Below are positions 1 through 11,309 of a stretch of 64,000 nucleotides of DNA, piece after piece. The DNA is from Plasmopara viticola (taxonomy: Eukaryota; Oomycota; Peronosporomycetes; Peronosporales; Peronosporaceae). A model generated the notes under the pieces. The model searched no databases. It was not told the origin of the DNA and worked only from the letters and a program-made list of their open reading frames with translations. Made by a program: the position numbers and the translations under genes. The first letter of the stretch is position 1. The number at the start of each line of letters is the position of its first letter. The stretch lies in the NCBI GenBank assembly GCA_001695595.3, contig MBPM02000019.1, forward strand, positions 1 through 64,000, in the 5' to 3' direction.

Positions 1-2690
1 GCATAATGGGCTTTTTTCGATCTTTTGTTTCTGGCCAAAGATACCATTTAATTGCATCTTAAAAGGATTATTAATCGTTCGGCAAGTTTTTTATTAAGAA
101 AGTGTTTTCGTTTTACATAGATAGCGAGAACATTATACGCAGGTCAAGAGAACGGCATTGTATACCAGCGCTCCGTTTCATACAGCCCGCAGCAGAGCGG
201 AGTGGCGGAATGTATGCACAGGACTGTTATGGAGAAAGCCCGCAGCATGTTACACTACAAGAGCATTCCGACGGAATGGTGGGCGGAGGCGGTAAATTCA
301 GCGGTGTATTTAATTAGTTGCTTTGACAATACGGTCCACCCTGACATCACGCCGTACGAGGTAGCTTTCAGTATGAAGCCTCGAATGGATCACCTGCGCG
401 TACTTAGTTTGCAAGGCTATGCTCATATTGACGATGTGAAACGGACCAAACCGAAACCCAAGAGCTTCAAGTGTTTGTTTCTTGGCTATGCAGAGAATGT
501 CAAGAGCTATCGCGTGTTTGACTTGGAGAATGCCAACATTAAAGTGACCGGCTCTGTAAAGTTCGATGAGCGTGAGGTGGGTGGCATTAACGACACGCAA
601 GATCTCAAGCCGAAACCAATTGTTCAAGTTATGAAGGATGGTGATGAAGTCAGTGTTCAGCATCAAGTGGATTGACAGTCAGTTTCTGACGATCCCATGG
701 GAGCTGTCGAAGAGACAGTCGAGGATATCGAAATGGATGATGTAGATCGGACACCAAGCGCCGTTGTACAGCGGTTAATGCCTTCTGAGAGCCCTGTACG
801 AAACAGGATTGAGCTAACGAAGTATCATCAGCCGTCCTAAGTGCAACAAAAAGATCGTTTGGTATTTCGGCCTGAAGGGGAGCGAACACGAATAAGACGT
901 GAGCCGGTGTTAATGCTAAGAAACGGCTCCGATGGTGGAGAGTCAACAGAAGGCAGTGAGGGCATACCGACTCCAAAGCGTGCTAGGATTGACGAAGATG
1001 GACCAATTGTGGAAGCCGTTTTTGCCTACGCCGTGAGTATTGAAGATGATACGGACTCACCGGCTACTTATGCTCAAGCAATGGCACTATAAGATGGCGT
1101 GTAGCAATGGATGCTGATCTTCGCTCTCACGAAGGGAATAAAACGTGGACATTGCAGCCACGAGGGATGGGTATTTGCCAAGAAGCGTGATCAAAATGGC
1201 GCTATCGTGCGATACAATGCACGACTGGCCGCGAAAGGTTTCAAGCAGAAGTATGGCATTAACTTTTTTGAGACTTATTCCCCGGTTGCCAACATGAATT
1301 CGATCCGAATAATTTTCGCAGTATGTGCTGAATGCGACTATCAAATGGAACAGCTGGACGTCGGAACGGGTTTTCATAAAAGCGTGTTAACGGACGACGT
1401 TTTTATGGAAGTTCCGCTTGGTGTCGACAATGCACAAGGATACATATGTCAACTAAACAAGGCTATTTACGGACTGAAGCAAGCAGCAAGTGCCTGCAAC
1501 ACGACAATACATTGTGTCTTCATCAGGAATGGCTTCAAGAGTTGCGGGCAGATCAATGTGTTTATGTCAAGAGCACTAGAGGAGGTTTTGTTTACGATGG
1601 GCTATATGTGGATGACATCATTATCGCAGCAAGAACTAGCAGAGAACTAAATCGAAGGAAGTACTCAAGAATGCATTCAAAATTGAGGAGCTGGGTGAAG
1701 CAGATTTTTTTTTGGTATGAAAATTGATCACGACAGGTCAACTGGAACATTGATGATCGAACAGACTCGCTACATCGACGACGTGGTCAAGCGATTCGGT
1801 CAACAAGATGCCAAGAGCATTGATGACCCGTGCGTTTTAGGATTGAAGTTGTCGTCAAAGCAGTCACCAACAATGGAAGAGGGACGGTCGACAATGCGGT
1901 CAAAGCTTTATTGCTCTTTGATTGGATGCTTGCTGTACTTAACGACATGTACTCGGCCGGATATCGCTTACATTTATCACGTTTTTTGGAGAATCCGGGA
2001 CTACAACATTGGAGTGCAGCAATTCGAGTAGTTCGATATTTGAGACCAAGCGTCAAATCGGTATCGTCTGCCGAGGAAGTGGAAGCCTTGCGGTTAAAGC
2101 ATACTCGGATGCAGATCGGAGCAGCAACACGGATGACAGACGCTCGGTCTCGGGAACTATTGTCATGATAGCTAGCGCACCAGTGGTATTTAAGGCAAAG
2201 TACCAGCGGACAGTTGCGCTGAGCTCAGCGAAAGCTGAGTATATGGCTCTCAGCTTATGCATGCAAGAAACTCTTTGGACGTGAACAATGCTAAAGGGCA
2301 TGGGTCACGAGCAAGTTGAAGGAACACGGGTGTGGGAAGACAACTAAGGTGCTATTGCGTTGGCCAATAATGCCGGCTACCATGCTAGGACGAAGCATGT
2401 GGACATCAAGCACCACTTTATTCGTGAGGACGTGCAAGAAGGACTGTTGAAGATCGATTTTATCGACACGAAGAATCAGCTTGCAGTTATGCTGACGAAG
2501 GCGCTTGGAACCAAGATGCTGAAGTGTCCTCCGAATTTAAGACCAAAACAGCATCAAAGGACACACAGCATTAGTGGTGAGTGGGAATGCTAAAATTACA
2601 CCGCTGAATGCATGTTGAACACGCGGATGGCGTCACAGTATTTACAAAGACGTCACAGTTAGTAGTTACATATGATAGCCACTCATTGGC
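1..2690 (+). mobile_element. Decayed Ty1/Copia retrotransposon, 3' part
   Basis: Remnant of a Copia pol gene entering from the left edge. In order I see the integrase C-terminal region (about 150-680), a linker with stops (680-1100), reverse transcriptase (about 1130-2030, with conserved YSPVA and YGLKQA segments and a YVDD active-site box near 1605), and RNase H (about 2085-2590, with an AEYMAL segment). The frame is broken many times by stops and indels, so no protein is expected. Domain order and motifs are those of Ty1/Copia. A candidate 3' LTR start (TGTTGAACACGCGG) lies near 2613 after the pol end, but its length cannot be determined. It is a different, older family from the element at 2842-7536, judging by protein divergence and its lack of the same LTR. 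Confidence 0.85.
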
Positions 2691-2841
2691 CTAGAAGAAT
2701 ATATTGACTTCTGTTTTTACATTGTACTCAACACTTCGCTGTACGTAACCCTTTTGAGTTACAAATATCCTTATTGTTTCTACGTGTGGAGCCGGGCCCG
2801 TTCGAATTCGGGACTGAGAAACCTTCCACAAATGTTGATTT
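2691..2841 (+). repeat. Left fragment of an array spacer
   Basis: This stretch matches the intergenic spacer of the secreted-protein array. It carries the same landmark found near 10320, 13770 and 23050 (GAGCCGGG, then TTCGAATTCGGG, then CCACAAATGTTGAT). The match ends where the Copia LTR begins and resumes, after about 70 missing spacer bases, at 7537. The array therefore once extended left of the Copia element. Confidence 0.8.
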
Positions 2842-3019
2842 TGTAACGACCTATAATCGGGTGTCCCACATGATGTGTCATTTTGACATCCAAGAGTGTT
2901 GGTCACATTCTAGAAATTTGAGACAAAAGAACACGTGACAACGAGTAAGTTAGAGCAGGAAGTTTGATTGGTTCGCATGAATTTACTTTCCATTTTGCAC
3001 TGCGACGATCAAGTTGTTA
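2842..3019 (+). repeat. 5' LTR of the Copia element
   Basis: It begins TGTAACGACCTATAATCGG and ends at GATCAAGTTGTTA. It aligns without gaps to 7359-7536. The last dinucleotide is TA here and CA in the 3' copy, so the original ended in the canonical TG...CA. Confidence 0.9.
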
Positions 3020-3021
3020 AA

Positions 3022-3033
3022 GGTTATGAGCCC
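3022..3033 (+). other. Primer-binding site, half-tRNA iMet type
   Basis: GGTTATGAGCCC lies two bases after the LTR. Its complement, GGGCUCAUAACC, is the anticodon arm of a fungal-type initiator methionine tRNA including the CAU anticodon. Drosophila copia is known to prime with a 5' half of initiator tRNA-Met, and this looks like the same strategy. The ATG of the Gag frame (3026) falls inside this site. Confidence 0.65.
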
Positions 3034-3940
3034 AATACCGAACCCGAACGAGATCCTCAGTGACGACAACTACTTCCTGTGGGGGTTCAACGCCCGCATG
3101 GCGTTGGCCAGAAAGGACCTCCTCGACTATCTTGATGTGAAGCCAGAACACGCTGTGAATGCCCCCTCCCAGTGGAAAGCCGCCGATGTGAAGGCGCTGA
3201 CTGTGTTGTTAAAGCTGTTAAGTTCGACGTACCAGATGATGGTGAGAGAAGCCAAATCTGCATAGGAAGCATGGCAAATATTGCGCTCGTTTTTCATGAA
3301 GCTGAGTCGGCACAATTGTGTGCAGCTGCGCAAGCAATTCCACGAGTTCGCGATGGCCAGCGGTGGAAGCCTCATGGAGCATCTGGTGCAGTTTGATGAA
3401 TTGTGTGCCAAGTTGGCTGCGGTTGGTGACGCTTTGCCAGAAGAGGAGAAGCTGGTGAACCTCCTTGGTAGTGTGCCAAGTGAGTACGACGCGATGAAGC
3501 GGCTTATCGAAGCGCGCGACCGTGTGACACTGCTGGAGGCGAAAGAGATGCTACGACGCGAGTATGAGATGATTCAAAAGCGCGAGGTTAAATAGCAAGC
3601 ATTCAAGGCGACGGTAAATGATAATGGTGGGAAGTTTCAGAATGGGCGTGGAGGCCGACGTGAACGGAATGTCAAGGGACACGGACGCAAAGGGCATAAT
3701 GTTGGTGACAAGAAGGAGTTCAAAAGCCGATGCTATGAGTGCCAGGAAGTCGGCCACAAGAAACAAGATTGCTCGCGGCTGAAGGGTAACACTGGTAGGT
3801 CGGAGTTCGCATTCTCCGCTTCGACCGCCGGTGGCGAACGATCGTCCACCTGGCTCCTTCATAGTGGAGCCAGCTCGCACATGACCACGGATCGTAATGA
3901 TTTTTTGGAGTACCGGCCGCTAACAAAACCAATCACGATC
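3026..3940 (+). pseudogene. Copia Gag, zinc knuckle and start of protease, broken
   Basis: The frame starts at ATG 3026, inside the primer-binding site. It encodes a Copia Gag region (NYFLWGFNARMAL near the start, later a LLGSVPSEYDAM segment) interrupted by TAG codons at 3263-3265 and 3593-3595. A CCHC zinc knuckle follows near 3733 (CYECQEVGHKKQDC, spacing C-X2-C-X4-H-X4-C). Near 3850 the protease active site reads LLHSGAS. In the family it is normally DSGA, so the catalytic Asp is His here (GAT to CAT). A frame change follows near 3945. Confidence 0.85.
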
Positions 3941-3975
3941 ATGGTGGAAATGGCCAGACGGTTGCAGCCATAGGC

Positions 3976-5094
3976 ATGGATACCGTGCGAGTTATCTTTG
4001 CCGAAGGCGTGCAAGTGAAGTTAATGGATATTCTCCACGTTTTAAAATTGGATCGAAAGCTACTGTCGGTTCCTGCGCTCATGTCTAAGAGTCACGCTGT
4101 GCAGTTCGACAGGACCGGTGCCTCCATCCCGGTGAATGGCAGTGTTGTGATTCGAGTCCCTCGGGTAGGGAAGCTGTACGCGTGTGAAGTGAAGCACAGA
4201 ACGGAAGGCAATGCGTATACGGCAGTTGATGGTGCGTCAAGTGATAAGACCTACGAAGTAATCCACGCGCGCCTGGGGAACGTCTCCAATGCCAAGCTGA
4301 AGCTAGTTGCTCGCGCGTGCGATGGTGTCCCCTCTGCGGCTTTGCTCGGATCGGATGGTGAGGTTTGCGGTGGCTGTGCGCAAAGTAAAATGACCACGAG
4401 CTCGTTCGTGCACCAATCGGGTAGCGAGATAAAGACAGGTCGCCCATTCGAGATTGCGCACACGGGTGTGATGGGACCAATTAGACCGAAGTCCAAGTGT
4501 GGTGCGGTATACATCGTGGTCTTTGTGGACGACTTCAGCTGAGTGGTGTTCGTCAACTTGATCAAGCAGAAGTCTCAAGTGTTCGATTGCTTCAAGGCAT
4601 TTTGCACTCAGGTTAAGGTGCGATACGGCTGCAAGGTGATGTGTGTTCGTAGTGACAACGGTGGTAAGTATGTGAGCTAGCGCTTCGGCAAGTTCTGCGC
4701 CTCCAAAGAATCATTCGCCAGACGAGTGCGCCATACAGCCCCCACCATAATGGGATCGCTGAGTGGATGAACCAGACACTCGCTGACATGGCCCGGATGA
4801 TGCTACACTACATGCAAGTAGACCGTGTGTGGTAAGCTGAAGCGTTTCGGACTGCAACTTACATCGTCAACCGTATCCCGAACACTGCGCGACCGGATCA
4901 GAGCCCCCTCGAAGTATTATCCGGAAAGCGCCAGTCACTCAAAAACCTCCGTGTATTTGGTGCTCGTGGCTACGTACATGTTGACAAGCCAAACGTAGGC
5001 AAACTCGAAATTCGAGCTCACCATTGTCTCCTCCTCGGATACGCTGATGGATCGAAAGCGTACCGCGTGTGGGCTACCACGATGAGCACATCGT
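3976..5094 (+). pseudogene. Copia integrase, broken
   Basis: The open part is 3976-4542, followed by more integrase in the same or shifted frame with stops. It shows the N-terminal zinc-binding region (HARLGN ... CGGCAQSK) and the catalytic core. The first catalytic position reads HTGVMGPI; the family usually has HTDVMGPI, so the Asp is lost. A second core block reads VRSDNGGKY and is followed by a stop. Further on a PHHNGIAEWMNQTL block is recognisable. Confidence 0.85.
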
Positions 5095-7373
5095 GATTTT
5101 GCGATCGATGCATCTGGATGAGCGACCTCCAGCCACGTTCCATGCCGTTAGTGATGATTCAAGAAGCTCTGTTTGGGTGGTTAGCATCGATGATCACGAT
5201 TGTGTGATATATATTCCGCCACCGCGACCAGCGGATGAGAATGACCATGGTGCAACTGCGGGTGTCGACGATGCCGCCGACGTCGAAATGGAAGAAGTGT
5301 CCCCTACTGATGCTCAAGTCACACCCGTTCCTACTGCTACTCTAGACAGGGGGAGTAACAGCCAGGCGCAAGTTGTCCAGCGTATCATTACTGCTTCTGC
5401 TACCAAATATCCGCAGACGCAGCTCGCCCAGTGTCCTGATTGCGATATCGTCCCGCACTCACAACATCCAAGTCGATCGATTGATGACCCCGCCATCATG
5501 GTCCAGCAACTTAACCCGAGCCGTGATGTCGTCCGTGCTGCCGCATGTAATCCGTGCATACCGTCAGCAATTATCCCTCATGGTGAAGGTGTTGGCGTCG
5601 GCGTCGATGCATCAGAGCATCGCATAGTGTTCAGTGGTGGTTCCATTCGCCCTCGGTCGATCACGTATGAACAACCGCGTCTACCGAATGATGAAGATAT
5701 GCCTTTGCATCTTGGTGGCGCTAAAAATGACGATGAGCCAGAACCAGAAAGCAAGCGACCACGCCTGGACAAGTGCGAAAATGCGTTGGCGGTGTCTGAG
5801 CTGCCTACATCATACGCTGAAGCAATGACGGCCCCTGACGCTCCACAACGGAAGGAAGCTATTCGTGCTGAGATTCAATCGCATGTGCGGAGCCACACGT
5901 GGGACATGGTGTGACGACCTCAAGGAAACAAGGTGATCGGATGCAAATGGGTATTCGCGAAAACGTACGACGAGAATGGAGCGGTAAAGCGATACAAGGC
6001 ACGTCTGGTCGCTCGAGGTTTCCTCCAGATTCGCGGCATAGACTATACCCACACCTACTCGCCAGTAGCAAGCATGAACACGATCCGGGTCTTTCTCGCA
6101 GTGTGCTGCACTCGACGCCTCATGATTCGCTAGTTTGACATCGAGACCGCGTTTCTAAATGGCGGGCTTAACGGAACAATGTTATGAAACTCCCTGAAGG
6201 TCTGAATGTGGTGCCGGGATTGGTTTGCAAACTCCACCGCAGCCTCTATGGACTGAATCAAGCTGCATCTGTGTGGCACCGTACTATCCGCGACGTGTTC
6301 AAGAGTCTCGGTTTCAAACAGTGTCGAGCTGATCCTTGTCTCCTCGTTCGACGAGATGACAATGACCCAGCGGCCGCGGTTCTTGTGGTGCTCTACATGG
6401 ACGATCTACTTGTTAGTGGCAAGACAGAGGAGCAAGCGCGATTCGTGTTTAGTGGTCTCGCGTCGCACTTCACGGTCCAATCACCCGGTGATGCTCGTTT
6501 CGTTCTCGGGATGGAAGTACTCCACGATCGGAAATGTGGTGAAATGGTGATGAAGCAATCTCAGTTTATTGCCAAGTTGCTCGAGCGTTTTGGTCAAGTA
6601 TCTGCTCATAGTATCCGCAAACCAATTGTGATCGGTCAAGATCTCAGCCCATCCGACAAGCACGGTGTATGCAAAGACAAAACCAAGTACCGCGAATTAA
6701 TCGGATCAACGCAGTACATTGCCAATACCACGCATCCCGACATTGGCGTCGCGCTGTCAATCCTCTCTCAGTACCTCGATACGCCGGTGAGATGCATTGA
6801 AATGCTGCGGTACGTGTGCTTTGCTACCTCAAGGCCACTCTTTCGATCGGCATCCACTACACGGCTAAGAGCAAGAGTATCGCGACATACTGCGACGCAA
6901 ATTGGGGCGGTGATAAAGGGACGCGACGCTCGACGTCTGGTGTGATGGTGAAGATGGCTGGCGGTCCAATCATCTACAAGAGCAAGCGGCAAGCGACCGT
7001 CGCGTTACCGTCTGCTGAAGCCGAGTACATGGCTCTCGCACTTACCACTCAAGAAGTACTGTGGCTGCGTTTCCTCCTCGGCGAGATGGGTGTGAACGTG
7101 CCGAGTGCGTCGACGATCTACATGGACAACCAGTCGGCGATTAATATGACAACTAACCACGGATTCACCCCACGCACCAAGCACATCGACCTCCGAGCTC
7201 ACTTCGTCCGTGACCACGTCGAGAAGGACAACATCAAAGTGGAGTACGTACCATCAAAATCTCAGCTGGCGGATATGTTAACGAAGGCTGTTCCGACGCC
7301 GCGCTTCGTAGAGCTTCGTGACGCATGCGGACTTGTGGACTGCCAAGTTGAGGGGGAGTGTAACGACATATAA
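5095..7373 (+). pseudogene. Copia reverse transcriptase and RNase H, broken
   Basis: After a poorly conserved acidic linker (5095-5900) the reverse transcriptase starts near 5930 (CKWVFAKTYDENGAVKRYKA). It continues through a stop at 6133 and a frame change near 6180, and carries an intact YMDD box near 6395. RNase H covers about 6815-7373 and overlaps the RT frame (6184-6945) in another frame. Its C-terminal part is a long open frame with AEYMALAL and LADMLTKA segments. The RT and RNase H parts are the best preserved portion of the element. Confidence 0.88.
7350..7358 (+). other. Polypurine tract of the Copia element
   Basis: GAGGGGGAG lies immediately upstream of the 3' LTR, the usual place for the plus-strand primer. 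It is still inside the end of the RNase H frame. Confidence 0.75.
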
Positions 7374-7536
7374 TCGGGTGTCCCTTATGATGTGTCACCT
7401 TGACATCCATGAGTGTTGGTCACATTCTAGAAAGTCGAGACAGAAGAACACGTGACAACGAGTAAGTTAGAGCAGAAAGTTTGCTTTATTCATATGAATT
7501 TACTTTCCATTTTGCACTGCGACGATCAAGTTGTCA
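7359..7536 (+). repeat. 3' LTR of the Copia element
   Basis: Direct repeat of 2842-3019, starting TGTAACGACATATAATCGG and ending GATCAAGTTGTCA. I count roughly 16 differences over 178 positions, so the insertion is not very recent. Confidence 0.9.
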
Positions 7537-8496
7537 AAAATTTAGGTAAAAAAGGGGAAACCGTTATAAAAATGTAGTTTTTAAACGAGTCGTAAGTAGT
7601 GTGTCACGTATTGATTACCGAATGGATTTAGGCCATATCATAGTGTAATTTTAGTGCATCGGTCCAATTGAAATGGGTAATGGGTCCATTGATAATCCTT
7701 AATTATAAGTTGGTATGATTATTGCTACAGATCGCAATAGCTAACCTACATATATGAGATGGGTAGCAGAAGAGCGAAATTGGCATCTTAAAGTGCGTCA
7801 GAGTCGGTTATTCCATATGTGTGCATCGCGAATATATGACGGCAATTTGTTCAGAACTGAGTTCTCGCATCACAAAACTGTGTCACACGAGGCAGCGTCG
7901 TTCCTAGCATCGAGTCAACATCAAGAGCATCGTTAGTAATAAAGTTAAAAGAAAAAATGAAAGGAAAACTCGGATGCGTAACGAGATTTATGTATTTGCT
8001 TATCAGGAGAGATATTTTGTTGCACAGCTGCAAAGATTAAGACGTTTGCACGGTTTATACTATCCTCTCATTATCTTCGCCGTAAGATTGCGTGTTGGAC
8101 ACTTCTGCGAAAGAAAAGGCGTCTTTGAATCCGTCGTTAATCAGAAGATGCTGCTTGCTACCTTGTTGCACCCATGATCTGCACTTCCGTAACAAGACTT
8201 TACGCTATATGTCGAGCTTTTTTAATTAAATGGTTCCTTCCGGAGCCTGTTCATCGACTTTCGTCTTAACAGGCCCGTCAGATACGCGAATAATAGAGCT
8301 TTCATTACTAAATGTCTCGCTGCCCATATTACGCTTGGCGGCTGACAATCGACTTCAAGTATCGTAGACCTCAAACTGAAGAAGCACCCCTTAATATCTG
8401 TTCCGTAGACATCCTTGTGACGAGCTCCAGTGAGAAGATCTCAAGATTTGGTCGACGCGATGAGAAATCGTGTGCCCCAAGACCGAGCACGCATTC
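7537..8496 (+). repeat. Array spacer upstream of unit 1
   Basis: The right part of a spacer interrupted by the Copia insertion. It aligns along its length with the region upstream of unit 8 (about 28980-29927) and less closely with the other spacers. Short open frames inside it are not conserved as proteins. No gene is seen. Confidence 0.85.
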
Positions 8497-8512
8497 ACTC
8501 ATTCAGCAATTT
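8497..8512 (+). promoter_or_regulatory. Oomycete Inr/FPR-like core promoter, unit 1
   Basis: ACTCATTCAGCAATTT matches 14 of 16 positions of the published oomycete core promoter GCTCATTYYNCAWTTT. It lies about 80 bp before the ATG at 8580, a usual 5' leader length. It implies transcription starts here, so the in-frame codons upstream of 8580 are untranslated. Confidence 0.75.
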
Positions 8513-8579
8513 GCTAAGCCAAGCAAACAACTTTGCTCGGGAACCTGCTTTTAATACTGCCTTTCAGCCTCTTAAAAAC

Positions 8580-9812
8580 ATGCACATTTCCCGCATCGTC
8601 GCGCACGCTGCACTTGCTACAGCGATTGCCGCTTCGACGTTTTTGCCCACAGACGCCTCTTTTGGATGGACGACCGAGAGTACCAACCAAGCAAAAGTTG
8701 CCAACCGTAATTTGGGTGCCGGTAGCGGCCTACGTGGTCCGGTCGAGCAACCTACGCTGAATGAAGATTACCAGCAAAACGAAAACGACGGCAACAGTCC
8801 GATTGACGGCAGTTCGGTTGGTGGACCCCCGAGACCAGGACCTAACACACAAAGTGGTATCCCGCCTTCTGGACCTCAGAAGCCGCCTGCCAACAATCCA
8901 GTCCCTGCCAATCGTCCGAATACCGAACAACCTTTTGTGGGTGGTAAATTACCCCATGAAAGTCAGATGCCGCCTGGCAATGGTCCGACCAACGATCAAC
9001 CTTTCGTGGGTGGTAATTTGCCCCGTGAAGGTCTGATGCCGCGTGAAAACCTGCCCTTTAGAGGTCCGAAGCCGCCTGCCAATGGTCCCCTTGCCAATGG
9101 TCCGCTTCCCGGAGTTCCTTCAATGGATGGTAATCCACCCGTTAAAGGTCCGAAGCCGCCTGCCAATGGTCCGCTCCCCGGGGTTCCTTCAATGGATGGT
9201 AATCCACCCTTTGGAGGTCCGATGCCGCCTGACAATGGTCCGCTTCCCGGCGCTCCTTTCATGGGTGGTATCCCGCCCTTTGGAGGTCCGATGCCGCCCA
9301 CAAACGGTCCGCTCCCCGGCGCTCCTTTCATGGGTGGTATCCCGCCCATTGGAGGTCCGATGCCGCCCACAAACGGTCCGCTCCCCGGCGCTCCTTTCAT
9401 GGGTGGCATCCCGCCCATTGGAGGTCCGATGCCGCCCGCAAACGGTCCGATCCCCGGATTTCCTTTCATGGGAGGCAATACGCCTATCGGAGCTCCGATG
9501 CCGCCTACTATCGGTTTGATCACTGGATACGTACTGCTCAATGGAAACCCGCCTTTTGGACCTCCAATGCTGCCTCCAAATGGTCCAATTTCTCAAAACC
9601 CTTTCCAGGGTGGTAGTCCGCCCTTTGGATCTTCGATGCCGCCTGCCAACGGTCCATTCCCCGGGCAGCCTTTCCCGAGTGTTAAACCGCCCCTAGAAGC
9701 TCCAAAGCCGCCTACCAAAGGTCCGATCCCCGACCAACCTCTGCAAAAGGGTAATCTACCCCTCGGAGCTCCGATGCCACCTGTCAAAGGTCCGATCTCT
9801 GAACACCCATAA
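8580..9812 (+). CDS. Secreted Pro/Gly-rich 23-residue repeat protein, unit 1
   Basis: Encodes 410 residues. I chose the ATG at 8580 because a signal peptide starts there (MHISRIVAHAALATAIAAS, cleavage probably after residue 27) and because the Inr is only 80 bp upstream, although the frame is open back to 8430. The mature protein has no cysteine. Residues 43-52 hold RNLG and SGLR, followed by an Asn/Glu/Asp-rich stretch (about 61-70), loosely like a degenerate RXLR-acidic leader. The rest is about ten imperfect 23-residue repeats (core PPANGPLPG, then a GGxPP end) followed by a final partial repeat ending SEHP. The repeats near residues 110-180 are more diverged than in other copies (LPREGLMP). 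I know no named family; extracellular role inferred from the signal peptide only. Confidence 0.88.
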   Translation: MHISRIVAHAALATAIAASTFLPTDASFGWTTESTNQAKVANRNLGAGSGLRGPVEQPTLNEDYQQNENDGNSPIDGSSVGGPPRPGPNTQSGIPPSGPQKPPANNPVPANRPNTEQPFVGGKLPHESQMPPGNGPTNDQPFVGGNLPREGLMPRENLPFRGPKPPANGPLANGPLPGVPSMDGNPPVKGPKPPANGPLPGVPSMDGNPPFGGPMPPDNGPLPGAPFMGGIPPFGGPMPPTNGPLPGAPFMGGIPPIGGPMPPTNGPLPGAPFMGGIPPIGGPMPPANGPIPGFPFMGGNTPIGAPMPPTIGLITGYVLLNGNPPFGPPMLPPNGPISQNPFQGGSPPFGSSMPPANGPFPGQPFPSVKPPLEAPKPPTKGPIPDQPLQKGNLPLGAPMPPVKGPISEHP

Positions 9813-11309
9813 AAGACGAACACGACCTCAAGAAGTTTTTTTGTAACAACGTGAACACCCTTATGCGCTCTTCAGTGTGCCCAGTGTAGCGATTCACCAA
9901 AGTGGCTTTGCATTTAAACTTGCTAAATATATGGAATACTGTGACTTTAATTGTTGAGACAATATTTGACGATGCCAACGTGCAAATGCAAAAAATAGGG
10001 GAAAAGTAAGATCGATTTGGCTGTGCAGAGTTGAGGCCGACAACGAAATAGTTGGCTTTTCCAAAACCTAGTGTAGATATCCAGTGTGGAGCTCCTAATA
10101 GTCGGCAGTCCTTGTTGTGGCGGAAAAATCCGAGCGAGGACATCAGCCTTTACGCTTTCAATATTTATTTGGGGCGAAGGGAACTGTCATCGCTTGACTG
10201 GACCAGCATACACCAAACGTATTTCAGGATCTAGGCAAATGAGTTTGCTGTACTTAGCCCTTTTGGGTTACAAATAACCTCATTGTTTCCACGTTTAAAG
10301 CCGGGTCCGTTCGAATTCGGGGCTGAGTAACCTATCACAAATGTTGATCCAAAGGTATTGACTTTTCTATCTGCATGAAAAGAACACCTTTGTCACGTCA
10401 TTGATGGACAGGGGGAAACCGTCATATAAATGTATTTCTTAAACGAGTTGTAAGCAGTGTGCCACGTATTGATTACCGAATGGATATAGGCCATATCATA
10501 GTGTGTTTTTAGTGCATCAGTCCGCTTGAAATGAGTAATGGGTCCATTGATAATTCCTAATCATAAGTTGGTATGATAATTGCTACAGATCGTAAAAGCT
10601 AACCTACATATATGAGATGGAAAGCAGGAGAGCGAAATTGACATCTCAAAGCCCGTCGGAGTCGGGTATTCCATATGTGTGCATCGCGAATATATGACGG
10701 CAATTTGTTAAATTGAGTCCTCGCATCTCAAACTGTGTCACACGACGCAGCGTCGTTCTTAGCGTCGAGTCAAGAACAAGAGTATTGTTAGTAATAGAGT
10801 AATAAGAAAAAAAGAAAGGAAAACTCGGATGCGTAACGAGGTTTTATGTATTTGCCTATCAGGAGAGATATTAAGTTGCACGAAGGCAGAGACCAAGACT
10901 TTTGCATACTATCTTGTCATTATCTTCGCCGTAAGATGGCGTGTTGGACACTTCTGCGAAAGAAAAAGCGCCTTTGGATGCGCTTTTAGTCAGAAGATGC
11001 TGCTTGCTACCTTGTTGCACACAAGATCTGCACTTACACTACATGTCGAGCTCGTTTAAAGTAAATGCGCCCCTCCGGAGCTTGATCAAAGCCTTTCGTC
11101 TTTACAGGCCCGTCCCATACGCGAATAATTGAGCTTTCATCACTGATTGTCTCGCTGCCCATACTACACTTGGCGGCTGACATTTAACTTCAAGTGTCGC
11201 CCCTTTATATCTGTTCCGTACACATTCTGGTGACGAGCTCCCGTGAGATGATCTCAAGATTTGGTCGACACGATGAGAAATAGTGTGCCCCAAGACCATG
11301 CACGCATTC
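9813..11309 (+). repeat. Array spacer between units 1 and 2
   Basis: Short-class spacer: it lacks a block of about 200 bp present after units 2, 3, 4 and 7. Landmark GGAGCTCCTAATAGTCGG is near 10088. It also carries the GAGCCGGGTCC...TTCGAATTCGGGG landmark near 10300. Small open frames occur but show no coding conservation. No gene seen. Confidence 0.85.

Larger units (their letters stand above)
2842..7536 (+). mobile_element. Copia LTR retrotransposon, near full length, inactive
   Basis: A 4.7-kb element with two direct LTRs of 178 bp that I count as about 91% identical, a primer-binding site directly after the 5' LTR, a purine tract directly before the 3' LTR, and Gag, protease, integrase, reverse transcriptase and RNase H in Copia order. 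Several in-frame stops, frame changes and changed catalytic residues make it non-autonomous. It sits inside a spacer of the secreted-protein array. No clear target-site duplication is seen (GATTT on the left, AAAATTT on the right). Confidence 0.92.

Noticed and set aside
8430..8579. In-frame extension upstream of the array proteins (start at MRRSQD or MVDTMR)
   Set aside because: It contains the core promoter box, and the signal peptide begins at the downstream ATG; the conservation is what recent duplication gives to any flanking DNA.
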